Translations under genes and position numbers: made by a program
Part shown: one piece after another, positions 7,841 to 17,124 of the stretch
How the letters are laid out: each line of letters opens with the position of its first letter
How positions within the stretch are numbered: the first letter of the stretch is position 1
The notes under the pieces: generated by a model
What the model was told of the DNA's origin: nothing
The model's database searches: none
Seen by the model: only the letters and a program-made list of their open reading frames with translations
Assembly (NCBI GenBank): GCA_028532905.1
Contig: JAQQAM010000114.1
Span: 1 to 39,734 of the forward strand
Reading direction: 5' to 3'
DNA length: 39,734 nucleotides
Origin: Spirochaetales bacterium
GTDB taxonomy: Bacteria > Spirochaetota > Spirochaetia > DSM-2461

Positions 7841-10800
7841 TTACTCCTTCAGAATGCGAATATCATCGATCCTTACAGGAGCCGCCTCTTCGTTGTAGAG
7901 ACTCAGTGAAATTCCGGTGATAAAACCCTCCCAGTCCGGGTTGTCGGAGAGAGGTATCCTTATTTCCTGCCATTCTCTGTTAGCCGGGTCAAGGGGTACA
8001 GAAGCGTAACCTGTGGCAAACTCATGAGTGCCCTCCAGCTCATTTCTGAGCTCGGTTTTCCACCCCAGATCCAGTGAGTCGGCACCAGCCTCATTCTGGA
8101 GCCTTATTTTTACAACCTGGTTCTTTTCAGCCCAGATAGCCGGTGCGCCCGGCATACAGACCAGATTGGGGTAGGGGTTGGAAACTTCCAGATAACCGTT
8201 CTCAATACGGATTGTATTGATCTGGTTGTGCTGGAAGAATCTGTCTCCGGGACCGTCAAAGCTCCAGTGATACAGAGTCTCCTCTTCCGTAAGGGCTATC
8301 CGGCCGAGGTTCACAACTCCTGCGCTCATTACACTGTCCACAGGTTTCAGAAGAATCCTGTCGATTGTTCCGCTCCATTCAGGATGTTCTCCAATATTGT
8401 AGCGGTAGTCCCTTTGTGTGGGATCGTTGGGGATAACGGGTATCAGCAGAGAGCGTTCGGCGGAAAAATCCTCACCCCTGCGGGCCCAGAAGACTCTGGA
8501 AAGAGAACTTCCGGTTTCATTGGCCATGGTGAACTCCAGATACTGGTTCTTTCCGGCAACAAGATCCAGGCCAGCGGGGGAAGCAATCTCAACAGAGTCG
8601 CCGCTTATGATAAAACCCTCACCGTATGCTTTCAGACCCTCGATGCACCAGTCTTTTGTCCGGTTCTGATTCCACTCGGCCAGGACCCGTCCCGATCTTC
8701 TTGTAACGGCCGGTCTGGGCTCACTCAGACGAAGCAGTCTGCGTGGGGTGACTGAAGCCGCTGGCATACCAGTCAGGCGGTATACTCCAGGAGTCTGGGG
8801 TTCATAACGGACCAGAAGATCTCCGTCTTCCAGAAGATCTGCATAGGGAGAACTGTCGGCTACAGTCCAGCTGCCGTCGGCCAGCTGTTTTTCCAGAGCA
8901 AACCCTTCACCGGGGACAGAGCCTTTCAGCTTCAGAGAGCCTGAAGGATAAAGGAGATCAAAACCTGTACTAATTCCGCTTCCGGTATTCTCAGTATTTT
9001 CCCTGTAGTGGAGCAGAGTCCAGGACGGCTTGCCGTTGTCTCCCAGGTACCATCCGTTTTCACCTTTGATGTTTTCCATTTCCACACGGAAGTGGTCTCC
9101 TGCTCCGGCGACAGGAAGAAGAATATGATCCCCGTCTGTACCGAAGGCATATTCTTTGGTGCAGACCAGATGTTCCTGGCTTCCGTTCAGGCTATAGACC
9201 TTCAGAAGTACCGCATTGCCGGACATCGTCAGTTTTTCCGTCCAGTAGGGGATGCTGATATAGGCCGGAGAGACTCCCCCCGGGAAGAACACTTCCGTTT
9301 CTGCTCTATCCTCTATCTTGAGCACTTCGCCGGCAGGGGCATTTTCGGAGCTTATTCCGGTTTTCCAGTCTGGAGCCGGTACATAGTCTATTTCCAGAAA
9401 ACGGACAGTTTCTGTTCCGTCTCGCAGGTCATCTATTGTGAGAATGACATGGTCATCCTCCCCTGAGTTCCGGGGACTGGCCAGTTCCCGGCTGACATAG
9501 GCCGACCAGGTTTTCCATTCTCCTGAGTCAGTTTTTCTAATGTTTTCAAGAGTTTTTATATTTCCGCCGGGTTCCATTATTTTTATTGCCAGACTGTCCC
9601 GTCCTCTGTCCAGGTAACTGATATGAACTGTGGCACCGTACATACCGGAATATCTGAGACGGGCATCAATATCATACTCAAGCAACCCGCTGGTACCGCC
9701 CTCTGTAGTACTGATGGATTTTTCTCCATTGATGACCGGATAGGCCACTTCATATTTATCGTGATTGCCGGGACTGTGTTTGTACTTGGTATGGTATATT
9801 CCCATCCAGATGTCTTTATAGGAGATGGGTGCGGCAGGTTCCAGCTCCTGAATCATATTGTAAAGGCCGTGGCGGATGTACATCTTTGTATAAAGATCCC
9901 GTCCGATCTGTTCGGTCAGATAGGGAAAGTACTTTTTGACATTACGGCTGAGAATATCGGGGCCGTAAAGATAGAGAACATCCATGCCGTCAATAAGGCA
10001 GCGATTCAGTACGGATAAAGGATGCCCTGTGGGAATCCCTTCTGCACCGGTGATGTCCCTGTAAATCTGACCGGCTGTTTCAAAGACGACACCCACATCA
10101 GGATCATGGCGGTAGCGGTGGGCTCCGTAGGAGAACATGTTCTGTTTCCATATTCCGAACCCTTCCTGCATACCGTTTATCTTCATTTCCAGACCGTAAC
10201 GTCCGCAAAGATGGATGGCTCTCCAGTAAAGGAAATCCTGGTTGGTCATGGAACTGATGGAAAAACCTCCGGCAACCATACGCAGGGGCTTGTCGGGAAA
10301 CTGTTCCTTGTAAAGCTGAATGGCCCATTCCACATGGTCCATGTAAGTATCTTCATTCCAACCGGTCCAGAGCCACTGATTGTCTCTGCGACCCGGGATT
10401 TCTCCTTCCAGATTCAGCTCTCCCCAGCGTCCGAAACCCGTAACAACCACTGTATCAACAGAAGGATGGTCGTTGTAGCGCTCTCCCATAGCTGTAATCA
10501 GTCTGGTCCACTTTTCCTTGAATACCGGATTGTAATAATCGGGGAAACCGACATTTCCGCGGTGGTCCTCGGTTATTTCATGGATAGCCATGTTATCAAT
10601 GAGGATCTCTCCTCCCTTATTGATCAGTACGATCCTGTAGTCCGCATAGGGAGCCAGGTCTACAGTCCAGGATTCCAGACCTGAATCTCCGGCTTTTCCG
10701 GTCCATTCATATCGTCTGAGTGCTTCCTTGCCTCCATCGTCTGAACGGGCTTCTATGGCATAAGTCCCGCTTTTGGGGAGAGAGTAGTCAAACTGAATAC

Positions 10801-11425
10801 CATATTTTTTTCCGGGCTTCAGGAGACCGGCATCTGTTTTGAGAATATCTCCTTTTTTTACACTGTAAAGACTTCTCAGGCCGCTGAGAGTCAGATTGCG
10901 GTCTTTTGTTCTTTCTCCGGCAGAACCCAGGGTGTAGGGACCTTTTTTTTCAAAATCCAGTTCAGTTCCGGCGGCTATCCGTCTGACCTTGTAACGGTCA
11001 AACAGCCAGGCCGGAGTGATATGGGTATTCTGATTCGCTGAAACCATTCGGATATCGATGGTTTTTCCATAGGGTGCCCACAGAGCAATGGCATCATCGA
11101 TATTACTCCAGTCGTATACACCTTCAACCGATTCCACCATGTTCCATTCAATCAGGATCTCAACACCTTTTACGTCAGGGTCATGGATTCCTGCCGCCAC
11201 TTCCCATAGGGAGTTTTCCCCGGAAAAGGTTATGATCCCCCCTCTGTCGTAAAATCCTTCCGGAACTCCTGTCTGAACAGTCTGTTCCGGGCGGGGTGCT
11301 TCTGATGATACGGGACTTCCCGTTATTATGTTTTTTTCAGTAGTAACTGTTTCCATCATATCTCCCGGTGTGGTACATCCCGCCGTCAGAATGAGGAGCA
11401 GTAGGGAATAGAATATTTTTCTCAT
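7841..11425 (-). CDS. Large glycosidase-like lipoprotein (GH42-like barrel), paralogue of the 19105 gene
   Basis: 1194 residues. The signal peptide MRKIFYSLLLLILTAGC has lipobox TAGC (Cys17). Residues 75-150 start a (beta/alpha)8 barrel of the GH42/beta-galactosidase-like type (DPDVKGVEILIEW, VYDWSNIDDAIALWAPYGK). A beta-sandwich appears inserted at about 165-285. The barrel resumes at about 295-500, with GRWGELNLEGE (Glu336) and VVFETAGQIY (Glu449) as likely acid/base and nucleophile. The remaining ~690 residues are repeated beta-sandwich, CBM-like modules. The paralogue has the same two Glu residues with the same 113-residue spacing. It lies 65 bases after a sugar-binding protein gene, behind a strong terminator hairpin. 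The role is probably initial attack on an oligosaccharide at the cell surface or in the periplasm; the sugar is unknown and activity is inferred. Confidence 0.75.
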   Translation of the reverse strand: MRKIFYSLLLLILTAGCTTPGDMMETVTTEKNIITGSPVSSEAPRPEQTVQTGVPEGFYDRGGIITFSGENSLWEVAAGIHDPDVKGVEILIEWNMVESVEGVYDWSNIDDAIALWAPYGKTIDIRMVSANQNTHITPAWLFDRYKVRRIAAGTELDFEKKGPYTLGSAGERTKDRNLTLSGLRSLYSVKKGDILKTDAGLLKPGKKYGIQFDYSLPKSGTYAIEARSDDGGKEALRRYEWTGKAGDSGLESWTVDLAPYADYRIVLINKGGEILIDNMAIHEITEDHRGNVGFPDYYNPVFKEKWTRLITAMGERYNDHPSVDTVVVTGFGRWGELNLEGEIPGRRDNQWLWTGWNEDTYMDHVEWAIQLYKEQFPDKPLRMVAGGFSISSMTNQDFLYWRAIHLCGRYGLEMKINGMQEGFGIWKQNMFSYGAHRYRHDPDVGVVFETAGQIYRDITGAEGIPTGHPLSVLNRCLIDGMDVLYLYGPDILSRNVKKYFPYLTEQIGRDLYTKMYIRHGLYNMIQELEPAAPISYKDIWMGIYHTKYKHSPGNHDKYEVAYPVINGEKSISTTEGGTSGLLEYDIDARLRYSGMYGATVHISYLDRGRDSLAIKIMEPGGNIKTLENIRKTDSGEWKTWSAYVSRELASPRNSGEDDHVILTIDDLRDGTETVRFLEIDYVPAPDWKTGISSENAPAGEVLKIEDRAETEVFFPGGVSPAYISIPYWTEKLTMSGNAVLLKVYSLNGSQEHLVCTKEYAFGTDGDHILLPVAGAGDHFRVEMENIKGENGWYLGDNGKPSWTLLHYRENTENTGSGISTGFDLLYPSGSLKLKGSVPGEGFALEKQLADGSWTVADSSPYADLLEDGDLLVRYEPQTPGVYRLTGMPAASVTPRRLLRLSEPRPAVTRRSGRVLAEWNQNRTKDWCIEGLKAYGEGFIISGDSVEIASPAGLDLVAGKNQYLEFTMANETGSSLSRVFWARRGEDFSAERSLLIPVIPNDPTQRDYRYNIGEHPEWSGTIDRILLKPVDSVMSAGVVNLGRIALTEEETLYHWSFDGPGDRFFQHNQINTIRIENGYLEVSNPYPNLVCMPGAPAIWAEKNQVVKIRLQNEAGADSLDLGWKTELRNELEGTHEFATGYASVPLDPANREWQEIRIPLSDNPDWEGFITGISLSLYNEEAAPVRIDDIRILKE

Positions 11426-11440
11426 ACATGGCCTCTTTTG

Positions 11441-11471
11441 AAAAAAAAAGCAGCCGCCAAAGGACGGCTGC
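11441..11471 (-). terminator. Intercistronic terminator between the binding-protein and glycosidase genes
   Basis: On the minus strand GCAGCCG pairs with CGGCTGC (plus 11465-11471 and 11450-11456), immediately followed by nine T residues (plus 11441-11449). It sits 20 bases after the stop of the binding protein gene and directly before the ribosome-binding site (AGAGG) of the large glycosidase gene. It would cap most transcripts after the binding protein and allow lower read-through expression of the genes beyond. Confidence 0.88.
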
Positions 11472-11490
11472 CGTTCCGGATTAAAGTCTG

Positions 11491-12849
11491 TTATTCAACC
11501 CAGTCTGCAATTTCAGCATTGATAATGGTTTCAGCCTGTTTGATGGCTACATCAAGACTGACATTGTTGTAAAAGTGCTCTCTCAGCTGATCCTGGATGG
11601 TTGTTTCCACAAAGGAGGAGGACACATATCCGCTCATAGGGAAGGGGACAGTGTATTTTTCAGCTTCCTCCAGGAAGAAGTTGTTCCATTCGATCATCTG
11701 GGGATCGCTTTCCCTTTTATACATCTCTTCGGCGACAGTTTTATTACCGGGGATGTTAAAACCGATTTCTGCCAGGTTGGCCTGACCTTCAGTCATAAGA
11801 AATTCCAGAAATTTCCATGTGGCATCAGGATGCTTTGTTGTAGAGGACATAACCCAGCTGAGGCCGCCGGCAATGGTGGAAACTCTTTTTCCTCCGGCGG
11901 GAACGGGAGGAGGTGCCAGACCGAAATCAAGATCCGCATCAGCGAACATCTGAGGAATGGCCCAGCGGCCGAAGAAAGTAATTCCTGATTTTCCGGCTTT
12001 GAACAGATCGCCGGAAGTCATGGGAACGGGAGCTTCATAAAAGGGAACAACTGCATTGGGGCCATTCATCAGGCTAACCCAGTACTCAATCGCTTCCCTG
12101 GTTTTGGGTTCTGAAAGAGTCGCCTTTGTTCCATCTTCATTAAAAACACGGCCGCCGTTGGTCAGGATCATCTGATAAAGCTGCTGAATGGGTACAAAAT
12201 CAAAGGTTGCAGCATACTGGGTAAATTCTCCGGCTGAGTTTTTCACCGACAGTTTGGAGAGCATATCTCTGTACTGATCCCAGTTCATGGGTTTTTTGGC
12301 ATCGGGGTAGGCTACTCCGGCTCTATTAAACAGAGACTTGTTGTAGAACATCATAAAGTCAGGGGTCCAGTCTTTGATCAGGGCATACAGTTCTCCTTCT
12401 CCGAAGGTTTCGCCATCATACCTGTAGGCCTTATGGTTTACCGGCCATAGATCATCATTTCCCAGGACATCACTGGCAGCCAGATACCCGTCCAGAGGCA
12501 TAAGAGCTCCCGATCTCACATAGGGAAGAATATTGGAGGGAGTCATAGTATGGATGTCAGGTGCGGTTCCGGACGCATGCATAACAATAAGTTTTGAGTC
12601 AAAACTGCCGGAAATGGCTTCTTCCTGAATTTTCAGGTTGGGGTAGAGGGATTCAAACTCCTGTACCATTACATTGACGATTTCATTCCATTTCTGGTCT
12701 GCCGAGATGAAGGTTTTTATGGTGACATCCCCCATCTTGGATGCATCCTTTTCAATGTCAACTGGTGTAACTTCCATGCCCTGTTGTCCGGCTGCAAACA
12801 GAAGCCCCTGAGTCAGGATGAGAATACATATAAAGAGATATTTTTTCAT
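11491..12849 (-). CDS. Sugar ABC transporter substrate-binding protein (family 1), orphan
   Basis: 452 residues, exported: MKKYLFICILILTQGLLFAAGQQ has a standard spirochaete signal peptide. The protein has the MalE-like extracellular solute-binding family 1 pattern: FESLYPNLKIQEEAI, then SFDSKLIVMHASGTAPDIHTM, GALMPLDGYL, FMMFYNKSLFNRAGV, and ATWKFLEFLMTEGQANLAE near the C-terminus. AAGGAG lies 6 bases before the ATG. The family delivers oligosaccharides to MalF/MalG-type permeases, but no such permease or MsmX-type ATPase gene occurs in the window. It is transcribed divergently from a paralogue at 13066, with similar C-terminal tails (DQLREHFYNN versus DNLREVYFGN), and has its own LacI-like operator. 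It heads the leftward unit glycosidase, araC, URO-D. Confidence 0.9.
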   Translation of the reverse strand: MKKYLFICILILTQGLLFAAGQQGMEVTPVDIEKDASKMGDVTIKTFISADQKWNEIVNVMVQEFESLYPNLKIQEEAISGSFDSKLIVMHASGTAPDIHTMTPSNILPYVRSGALMPLDGYLAASDVLGNDDLWPVNHKAYRYDGETFGEGELYALIKDWTPDFMMFYNKSLFNRAGVAYPDAKKPMNWDQYRDMLSKLSVKNSAGEFTQYAATFDFVPIQQLYQMILTNGGRVFNEDGTKATLSEPKTREAIEYWVSLMNGPNAVVPFYEAPVPMTSGDLFKAGKSGITFFGRWAIPQMFADADLDFGLAPPPVPAGGKRVSTIAGGLSWVMSSTTKHPDATWKFLEFLMTEGQANLAEIGFNIPGNKTVAEEMYKRESDPQMIEWNNFFLEEAEKYTVPFPMSGYVSSSFVETTIQDQLREHFYNNVSLDVAIKQAETIINAEIADWVE

Positions 12850-12865
12850 ATTGAACTCCTTTATT

Positions 12866-12908
12866 AAAACGTTTGAACTATTTTATGCTGATTCCCTTCA
12901 GACGTCAA
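12866..12908 (-). promoter_or_regulatory. Promoter plus LacI-like operator for the leftward binding-protein operon
   Basis: On the minus strand, TTGACG (plus 12908-12903), a 17-base spacer and TAAAAT (plus 12885-12880) are followed at once by the operator, read on plus as AAAACGTTTG (12866-12875). The 8-base core AAACGTTT is perfect. The operator covers the expected transcription start. Confidence 0.7.
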
Positions 12909-12990
12909 CAAAAAACTTCTTCATTAGTCTGCCTGATCCTCCGGTTTTCAAGGGTTTCCTTATTAAATACTGGAAAATCGACTATTCTAT

Positions 12991-13048
12991 TTGACGGATA
13001 CGAGAGGGAATGATACAATTTTGACACTATAAATGATATAAACGTTTA
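12991..13048 (+). promoter_or_regulatory. Promoter plus perfect LacI-like operator for the 13066 binding-protein gene
   Basis: TTGACG (12991-12996), a 17-base spacer and TACAAT (13014-13019), then the perfect palindrome TAAACGTTTA at 13039-13048, about 15-20 bases after the likely start point. The 216-base region 12850-13065 therefore carries two divergent promoters, each with its own operator; the operator centres are 173 bases apart. Confidence 0.7.
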
Positions 13049-13065
13049 AATAACAGGAGTTTGTC

Positions 13066-14436
13066 ATGCTAAGAAAATTACTTGTGGTTCTGTTGTCCCT
13101 GACAGCACTGTCCGGGATATATGCCAATGGCAGTCAGGACAGCGGACACAGTAACAATATGGTAAAAGGAGAAAAAATCGATCTGACTGTTGAGTCGGGG
13201 CAGATTGAGCTGGATGTGTTTCTTCCTTTCGGTTCTGACTTTCATAACGGCCGTCTGACTGATTTTAAGGCTGCCAATCCGAATATTTCTATCCGGGAAG
13301 TGGAAATCGCCGGTAATTTTGATACAAAACTTATAACCATGGCAGCTGCAGGGAATGCCCCGGATGTCTTTGTCATGGGCCCTCAGAATATTCTTACCTT
13401 TATAAGACACGGTGTGCTTCTGCCCCTGGATGACTATTTTGAAAGCAGTGAAGTGGTTAAAAGGACGGATCTTCTTCCGATTAATGAAGAGGTGTTCGGC
13501 TGGAGTGAAGATGGTTTTGGAGAAGGGAGTATCTACGGTTTTGCCTCAGGATGGTCTCCTGATCTTTTCATGTACTACAATAGAGATCTGTTTGACAAGG
13601 CGGGAGTGGAATATCCTTCAAGTGATAAACCAATGACCTGGAGTCAGTTCAGAGCTATGCTTCAGAAACTGGGAGAGAAGGACTCTTCCGGAAACTGGCT
13701 GACCTATCCCACTGTCTTCGATTTTGTTCCCATTCAGCATCTGTACTCTTATATCCTCTCCAACGGCGGTTCGGTATACACAAAGGATGGGGGAACATGT
13801 GTTGTCGCAGATGATTCCAGAACCCGGGAAGCCATACAGGCCTGGATGGATATGCAGATTGGACCTGATGCGGTAATTCCCTATTTTGAAGATCCTATTC
13901 CCCAGCAGAGTTCTCAGATGTTTCAGAGCGGCAGAATGGCTGTGGCCTTCGGCGGTTCCTGGGCAGTTAAACAGTACTGGGATAAGGCTCCCGGTCTGAA
14001 CTGGGGCTATGCACCTACTCCTGTTGCTGATAACGGCGGAGAGAATGTCGCCATGGTAGCGGGAATGATCGGACAGGTTATCTCTGCCCGTACCAGATAT
14101 CCCAATGCCGCCTGGAAACTGTTCGAGTATCTTCTGACCGAGGATCAGCAGTGGGTTGCCGAGAGCGGTATGGCCATGCCTATCCGTCGGAACTATCTCT
14201 CTGAAATGGGCAGTGATCCCACTTTGAATGATCATATGAAATCCTTTGTGAAGTTCCTGGGAAGAGAGGCCGAGACAGCCCGTCTGTTTCCCCGGTCTCC
14301 CTATATTCCCGATACAGCTGTAGATACCATTTTCCGGGATAACCTGAGAGAAGTGTATTTCGGTAATATGAACCTGGATGCAGCCCTGCAGAAGATTCAG
14401 ACTGAAGTAAATACTGAAATCGGCGACTGGAAATAA
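13066..14436 (+). CDS. Sugar ABC transporter substrate-binding protein (family 1), orphan paralogue
   Basis: 456 residues with signal peptide MLRKLLVVLLSLTALSGIYA, cleavage expected before NGSQD. It has the same MalE-like layout as the divergent gene at 11491: NFDTKLITMAAAGNAPDVFVM, GVLLPLDDYF, LFMYYNRDLFDKAGVEYP, AAWKLFEYLLTEDQQWV, and a matching C-terminal tail. AGGAG lies 7 bases before the ATG. A strong terminator follows directly, so it is expressed alone and probably highly. No permease genes are near, so it must share a permease encoded elsewhere. Two similar binding proteins under similar operators suggest capture of two related oligosaccharides, or a recent duplication with specialisation. 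Confidence 0.9.
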   Translation: MLRKLLVVLLSLTALSGIYANGSQDSGHSNNMVKGEKIDLTVESGQIELDVFLPFGSDFHNGRLTDFKAANPNISIREVEIAGNFDTKLITMAAAGNAPDVFVMGPQNILTFIRHGVLLPLDDYFESSEVVKRTDLLPINEEVFGWSEDGFGEGSIYGFASGWSPDLFMYYNRDLFDKAGVEYPSSDKPMTWSQFRAMLQKLGEKDSSGNWLTYPTVFDFVPIQHLYSYILSNGGSVYTKDGGTCVVADDSRTREAIQAWMDMQIGPDAVIPYFEDPIPQQSSQMFQSGRMAVAFGGSWAVKQYWDKAPGLNWGYAPTPVADNGGENVAMVAGMIGQVISARTRYPNAAWKLFEYLLTEDQQWVAESGMAMPIRRNYLSEMGSDPTLNDHMKSFVKFLGREAETARLFPRSPYIPDTAVDTIFRDNLREVYFGNMNLDAALQKIQTEVNTEIGDWK

Positions 14437-14457
14437 TTAAACATTATGGATCAAATC

Positions 14458-14486
14458 GGTGTCCCGGTTCGGGATGCCGGTTTTTT
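14458..14486 (+). terminator. Rho-independent terminator of the 13066 gene
   Basis: GGTGTCCCG (14458-14466) pairs with CGGGATGCC (14470-14478), a 9-bp stem including two G-U pairs with a 3-base loop. After GG come six T residues (14481-14486). It overlaps the stop codon of the convergent gene by two bases. Confidence 0.88.
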
Positions 14487-15810
14487 ATGTCCTGTCAGTT
14501 TCTTCTGATGACAGGAGCCTGTTCCCGGTGATTTCAAAGCCATCCCATTCAAAGGGGACCCCCGCCCTGGCAGTTCCGGCAGAGAACGGGAGGCAGCTGT
14601 TCCGGCTGATGATTGTATTCCCCTTTATTCTCCCTTTGTTTTTTCCGAATATTTCTTTTTCATTTCTGTCGGTCCAGTTCAGAAGACCGCAGGCATAATC
14701 TCTGTCATGGGGAGAGGCTCCGTTCCCGGAGATATGATTGTCCGTGATTTCAATTTCTTCGTTCACTCCATCGGTACAGCAGAAAAGTATTCCCGGGCCG
14801 TGATTGTTCTGCACTCTGTTGTTCCGAAACAGCACCTGTCTGTTGTTTCCTTCAAAATCCATCCCGGCACCGTCATGACAGTCTATGGCCCGGGTTCCTT
14901 CGAAAAGACAGTTTTCGATCACTACGTTCCGGCATGACTGCAGAAAGGCTCCTGTTGTACCGAAGTCGGATTTGCCTCCGGAGTTCCGGATCTCGAAATT
15001 CCGTATGGACAGATCTGAAGTATCAGTGAAGGCGAATCCTCCGCCGTAGCAGTTTTCCGCAATGTTGTTCTCCAGTACCACATTTGTAAGAATGTTAAAG
15101 CGGGGCTGATCAGGCCAGTACCAGTTATGAATGATGCCTATGCCCGCATTCACAAACCTGTTACTCCGGATAGTCAGGTTTTTCAGTACTGTGATTTTTT
15201 TTTCCGGCAGGATTCCTCCGATAAATATTCCACTGCTCCATGCGAATTCCTGGTTATGGAAGTTGGCATCTGCGGATCTGTCGGGCATATCCTGAAAAAG
15301 ACAGTCTGAAATGTTTATGTTCGAATGTCCTCTAAAGTCGGTATATCTGAGATAGAGGCCGATTTTGGCCTGTTTCAGTTCCAGGCTGCTGATTTTCCAG
15401 TCTGAAACATTATTAAGTGTAAGGCAGATTCCCTTTCGGGTATCCTCTGCAGCAATGACAGGACGCGGTCCTTCACCGTAGGTGCTGAGCTCAATTGGTT
15501 TTTCAGCAGTACCGCTACCTGAGAGTACAAATGGGTCTGTCCACCGGCAGCCCCTTTTCAGGAGTATTCTGTCGCCGGGGCCGTAATGCCTGTCTCCGGC
15601 TTTTTTTAGGGTTTTCCAGGGAGCCTCGGAAGAGGTGCCCGGATTGCTGTCATTTCCGCCGTCCCCATCAATAAAGTATGTACAGGAGACGGCGTGGTTG
15701 CGTTTTTTCAGATTTTCCTGTTTTCCCATAATCATATTATCAGTATAAAAGGGAAAACAGGAAAGCAGTAAGAGACTTCTACAGCTTATAAAAATCCTTG
15801 GGATTGTCAT
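14485..15810 (-). CDS. Right-handed parallel beta-helix protein
   Basis: Up to 441 residues. The body is a PbH1-repeat parallel beta-helix of the polysaccharide-lyase/epimerase type: TYFIDGDGGNDSNPGTS, PGDRILLKRGCRW, then many turns such as NISDCLFQDMP, NVVLENNIAENC and VVIENCLFEG. A DGAGMDFEGNNRQVLFRNN motif recurs in the paralogue at 26131. The start is uncertain. ATG 15810 lies inside the preceding gene and has no clear ribosome site; it would give a hydrophobic N-terminus with a poor lipobox (LLSC at 15-18). ATGs at 15735 and 15729 avoid the overlap and would give a cytoplasmic protein. It is probably co-transcribed with the amidohydrolase upstream. A lyase or glycan-binding role is inferred from the fold only. 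Confidence 0.75.
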   Translation of the reverse strand: MTIPRIFISCRSLLLLSCFPFYTDNMIMGKQENLKKRNHAVSCTYFIDGDGGNDSNPGTSSEAPWKTLKKAGDRHYGPGDRILLKRGCRWTDPFVLSGSGTAEKPIELSTYGEGPRPVIAAEDTRKGICLTLNNVSDWKISSLELKQAKIGLYLRYTDFRGHSNINISDCLFQDMPDRSADANFHNQEFAWSSGIFIGGILPEKKITVLKNLTIRSNRFVNAGIGIIHNWYWPDQPRFNILTNVVLENNIAENCYGGGFAFTDTSDLSIRNFEIRNSGGKSDFGTTGAFLQSCRNVVIENCLFEGTRAIDCHDGAGMDFEGNNRQVLFRNNRVQNNHGPGILFCCTDGVNEEIEITDNHISGNGASPHDRDYACGLLNWTDRNEKEIFGKNKGRIKGNTIISRNSCLPFSAGTARAGVPFEWDGFEITGNRLLSSEETDRT

Positions 15811-17020
15811 AAAACCACTGTTTCATGATGGCTTTAGCTGTATCCAGATCCAGAAGATTACGGTCTACCCTGTCTCCCAGTACTATGGAAATGTTCTCTC
15901 TTGCAATAAACAGATGACCATAGATCTTCTGAATGAACAGGGAATAATCTGCTCCAAAAGCGAAAATCTTGTTAAGAGGAATCATATCGAAGCCTTCTTT
16001 CATGGCATTCACAGTCATATCGGAAGCAACAATATGGGACCAGCACATATTCAGCCAGGCATTTTCGAAGTTCTTGGCTATCTGCAGAGATTCCCTGATT
16101 TTGGGGATACCCATATGATAGACATCAAAGCGGGTATCGGGGTTTCTGTCTATAAACCCGACAATATCGTTGATATCCGAGTTTTTGTAGTTGTTCCAGA
16201 CACCTGTATGAAGGGCCATGGGGACATCCAGTTCGGCAGCTGTACGGGCTGAAACTTCCCGAATCCATGATTCCAGATGACCTGCTTCCAGTTCACTGAG
16301 AGATTCTCCGCCCATTATCCGTTTGAAAATCTGAGCAGCCTTGTCTCTGTCCGGGTTTTCCACTCTCATGGCCCGGCTTTTGAAACAGATCGCACCTTTT
16401 TCCTTCTGCACTGTCATCCAGGCTCTGGCGCTCTCTTCAAAATCCTCCAGAGATTTGGGAATCTCAGTGCCGGCTTCAGCTGCCAGCTGCTTCATCTGGT
16501 CGGCGGACATACAGAACATGGCGGGAGAACTGATATTTCCTTTCAGGAGGGGATCGTCAATGTCGGGAAGAGCTCCGGCACAGGGGATGCTCCATTCGAT
16601 GTTACAGTCCTGACGGAGAATCCTGTCATAGACTCCCGGCTTCAGACTGTCATTGATCTTCTGAACAATCTCCTTGTGATTTTCTCTGGTCAGATCATCC
16701 TCTCCGAAGTATTTCTGCAGTGTGATTCGGAAAGCCCGGGCATAGCTGGTAAATTTTGCCTGGTTCCAGTAGGGTTCAAAGGCGTCCCAGTCATCATCCA
16801 CGACAACAAGAGCCGCCCAGGTATCCCGGGGAAAGGGCATACCCGCAGACTTCAGATCGTTGGAAATATAGGGGTTGAACATCTGGCCAAACTGAATCGG
16901 GGCATTGATATAGTATTCCTCTTTTACCGGAATATGTTCATGGGTGTCTATGATCGGCATAGTTTCGGAATATTCGAACAGAGCTTCGGCGGCTCCGGTC
17001 AGATTCTGCTTGAATTTCAT
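15779..17020 (-). CDS. Amidohydrolase-family metalloenzyme, paralogue of the 22770 gene
   Basis: 413 residues from the preferred ATG at 17020, which has AAGGAG 10 bases before it; an ATG at 17044 lies upstream of that ribosome site. The amidohydrolase metal motifs are all visible: IIDTHEHIP near the N-terminus (HxH), MALHTGVWNN and FDVYHMGIP for the two later His, and FGADYS for the Asp. No carbamylated Lys motif is evident, so a mononuclear site like that of uronate isomerase or Amidohydro_2 decarboxylases is likely. The same arrangement is found in the 22770 gene. In a sugar locus it may be a sugar-acid lactonase, isomerase or related enzyme; the reaction is not determined. It has its own promoter and LacI-like operator. 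Confidence 0.82.
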   Translation of the reverse strand: MKFKQNLTGAAEALFEYSETMPIIDTHEHIPVKEEYYINAPIQFGQMFNPYISNDLKSAGMPFPRDTWAALVVVDDDWDAFEPYWNQAKFTSYARAFRITLQKYFGEDDLTRENHKEIVQKINDSLKPGVYDRILRQDCNIEWSIPCAGALPDIDDPLLKGNISSPAMFCMSADQMKQLAAEAGTEIPKSLEDFEESARAWMTVQKEKGAICFKSRAMRVENPDRDKAAQIFKRIMGGESLSELEAGHLESWIREVSARTAAELDVPMALHTGVWNNYKNSDINDIVGFIDRNPDTRFDVYHMGIPKIRESLQIAKNFENAWLNMCWSHIVASDMTVNAMKEGFDMIPLNKIFAFGADYSLFIQKIYGHLFIARENISIVLGDRVDRNLLDLDTAKAIMKQWFYDNPKDFYKL

Positions 17021-17069
17021 TGTTTTATTTCTCCTTGGATTCATTTTATATAAATGAAATCATCCTATA

Positions 17070-17121
17070 TAAACGTTTTAATTATGTCTTTTACTCTATT
17101 CAGAGATCAGGTAATTGTCAA
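17070..17121 (-). promoter_or_regulatory. Promoter plus LacI-like operator for the amidohydrolase and beta-helix genes
   Basis: On the minus strand, TTGACA (plus 17121-17116), a 17-base spacer and TAGAGT (plus 17098-17093), then the operator, read on plus as TAAACGTTTT (17070-17079), matching 9 of 10 consensus positions. The -35 box begins four bases after the GH36 stop, so the amidohydrolase has a separate start from the GH36 gene upstream. Confidence 0.65.
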
Positions 17122-17124
17122 ATG

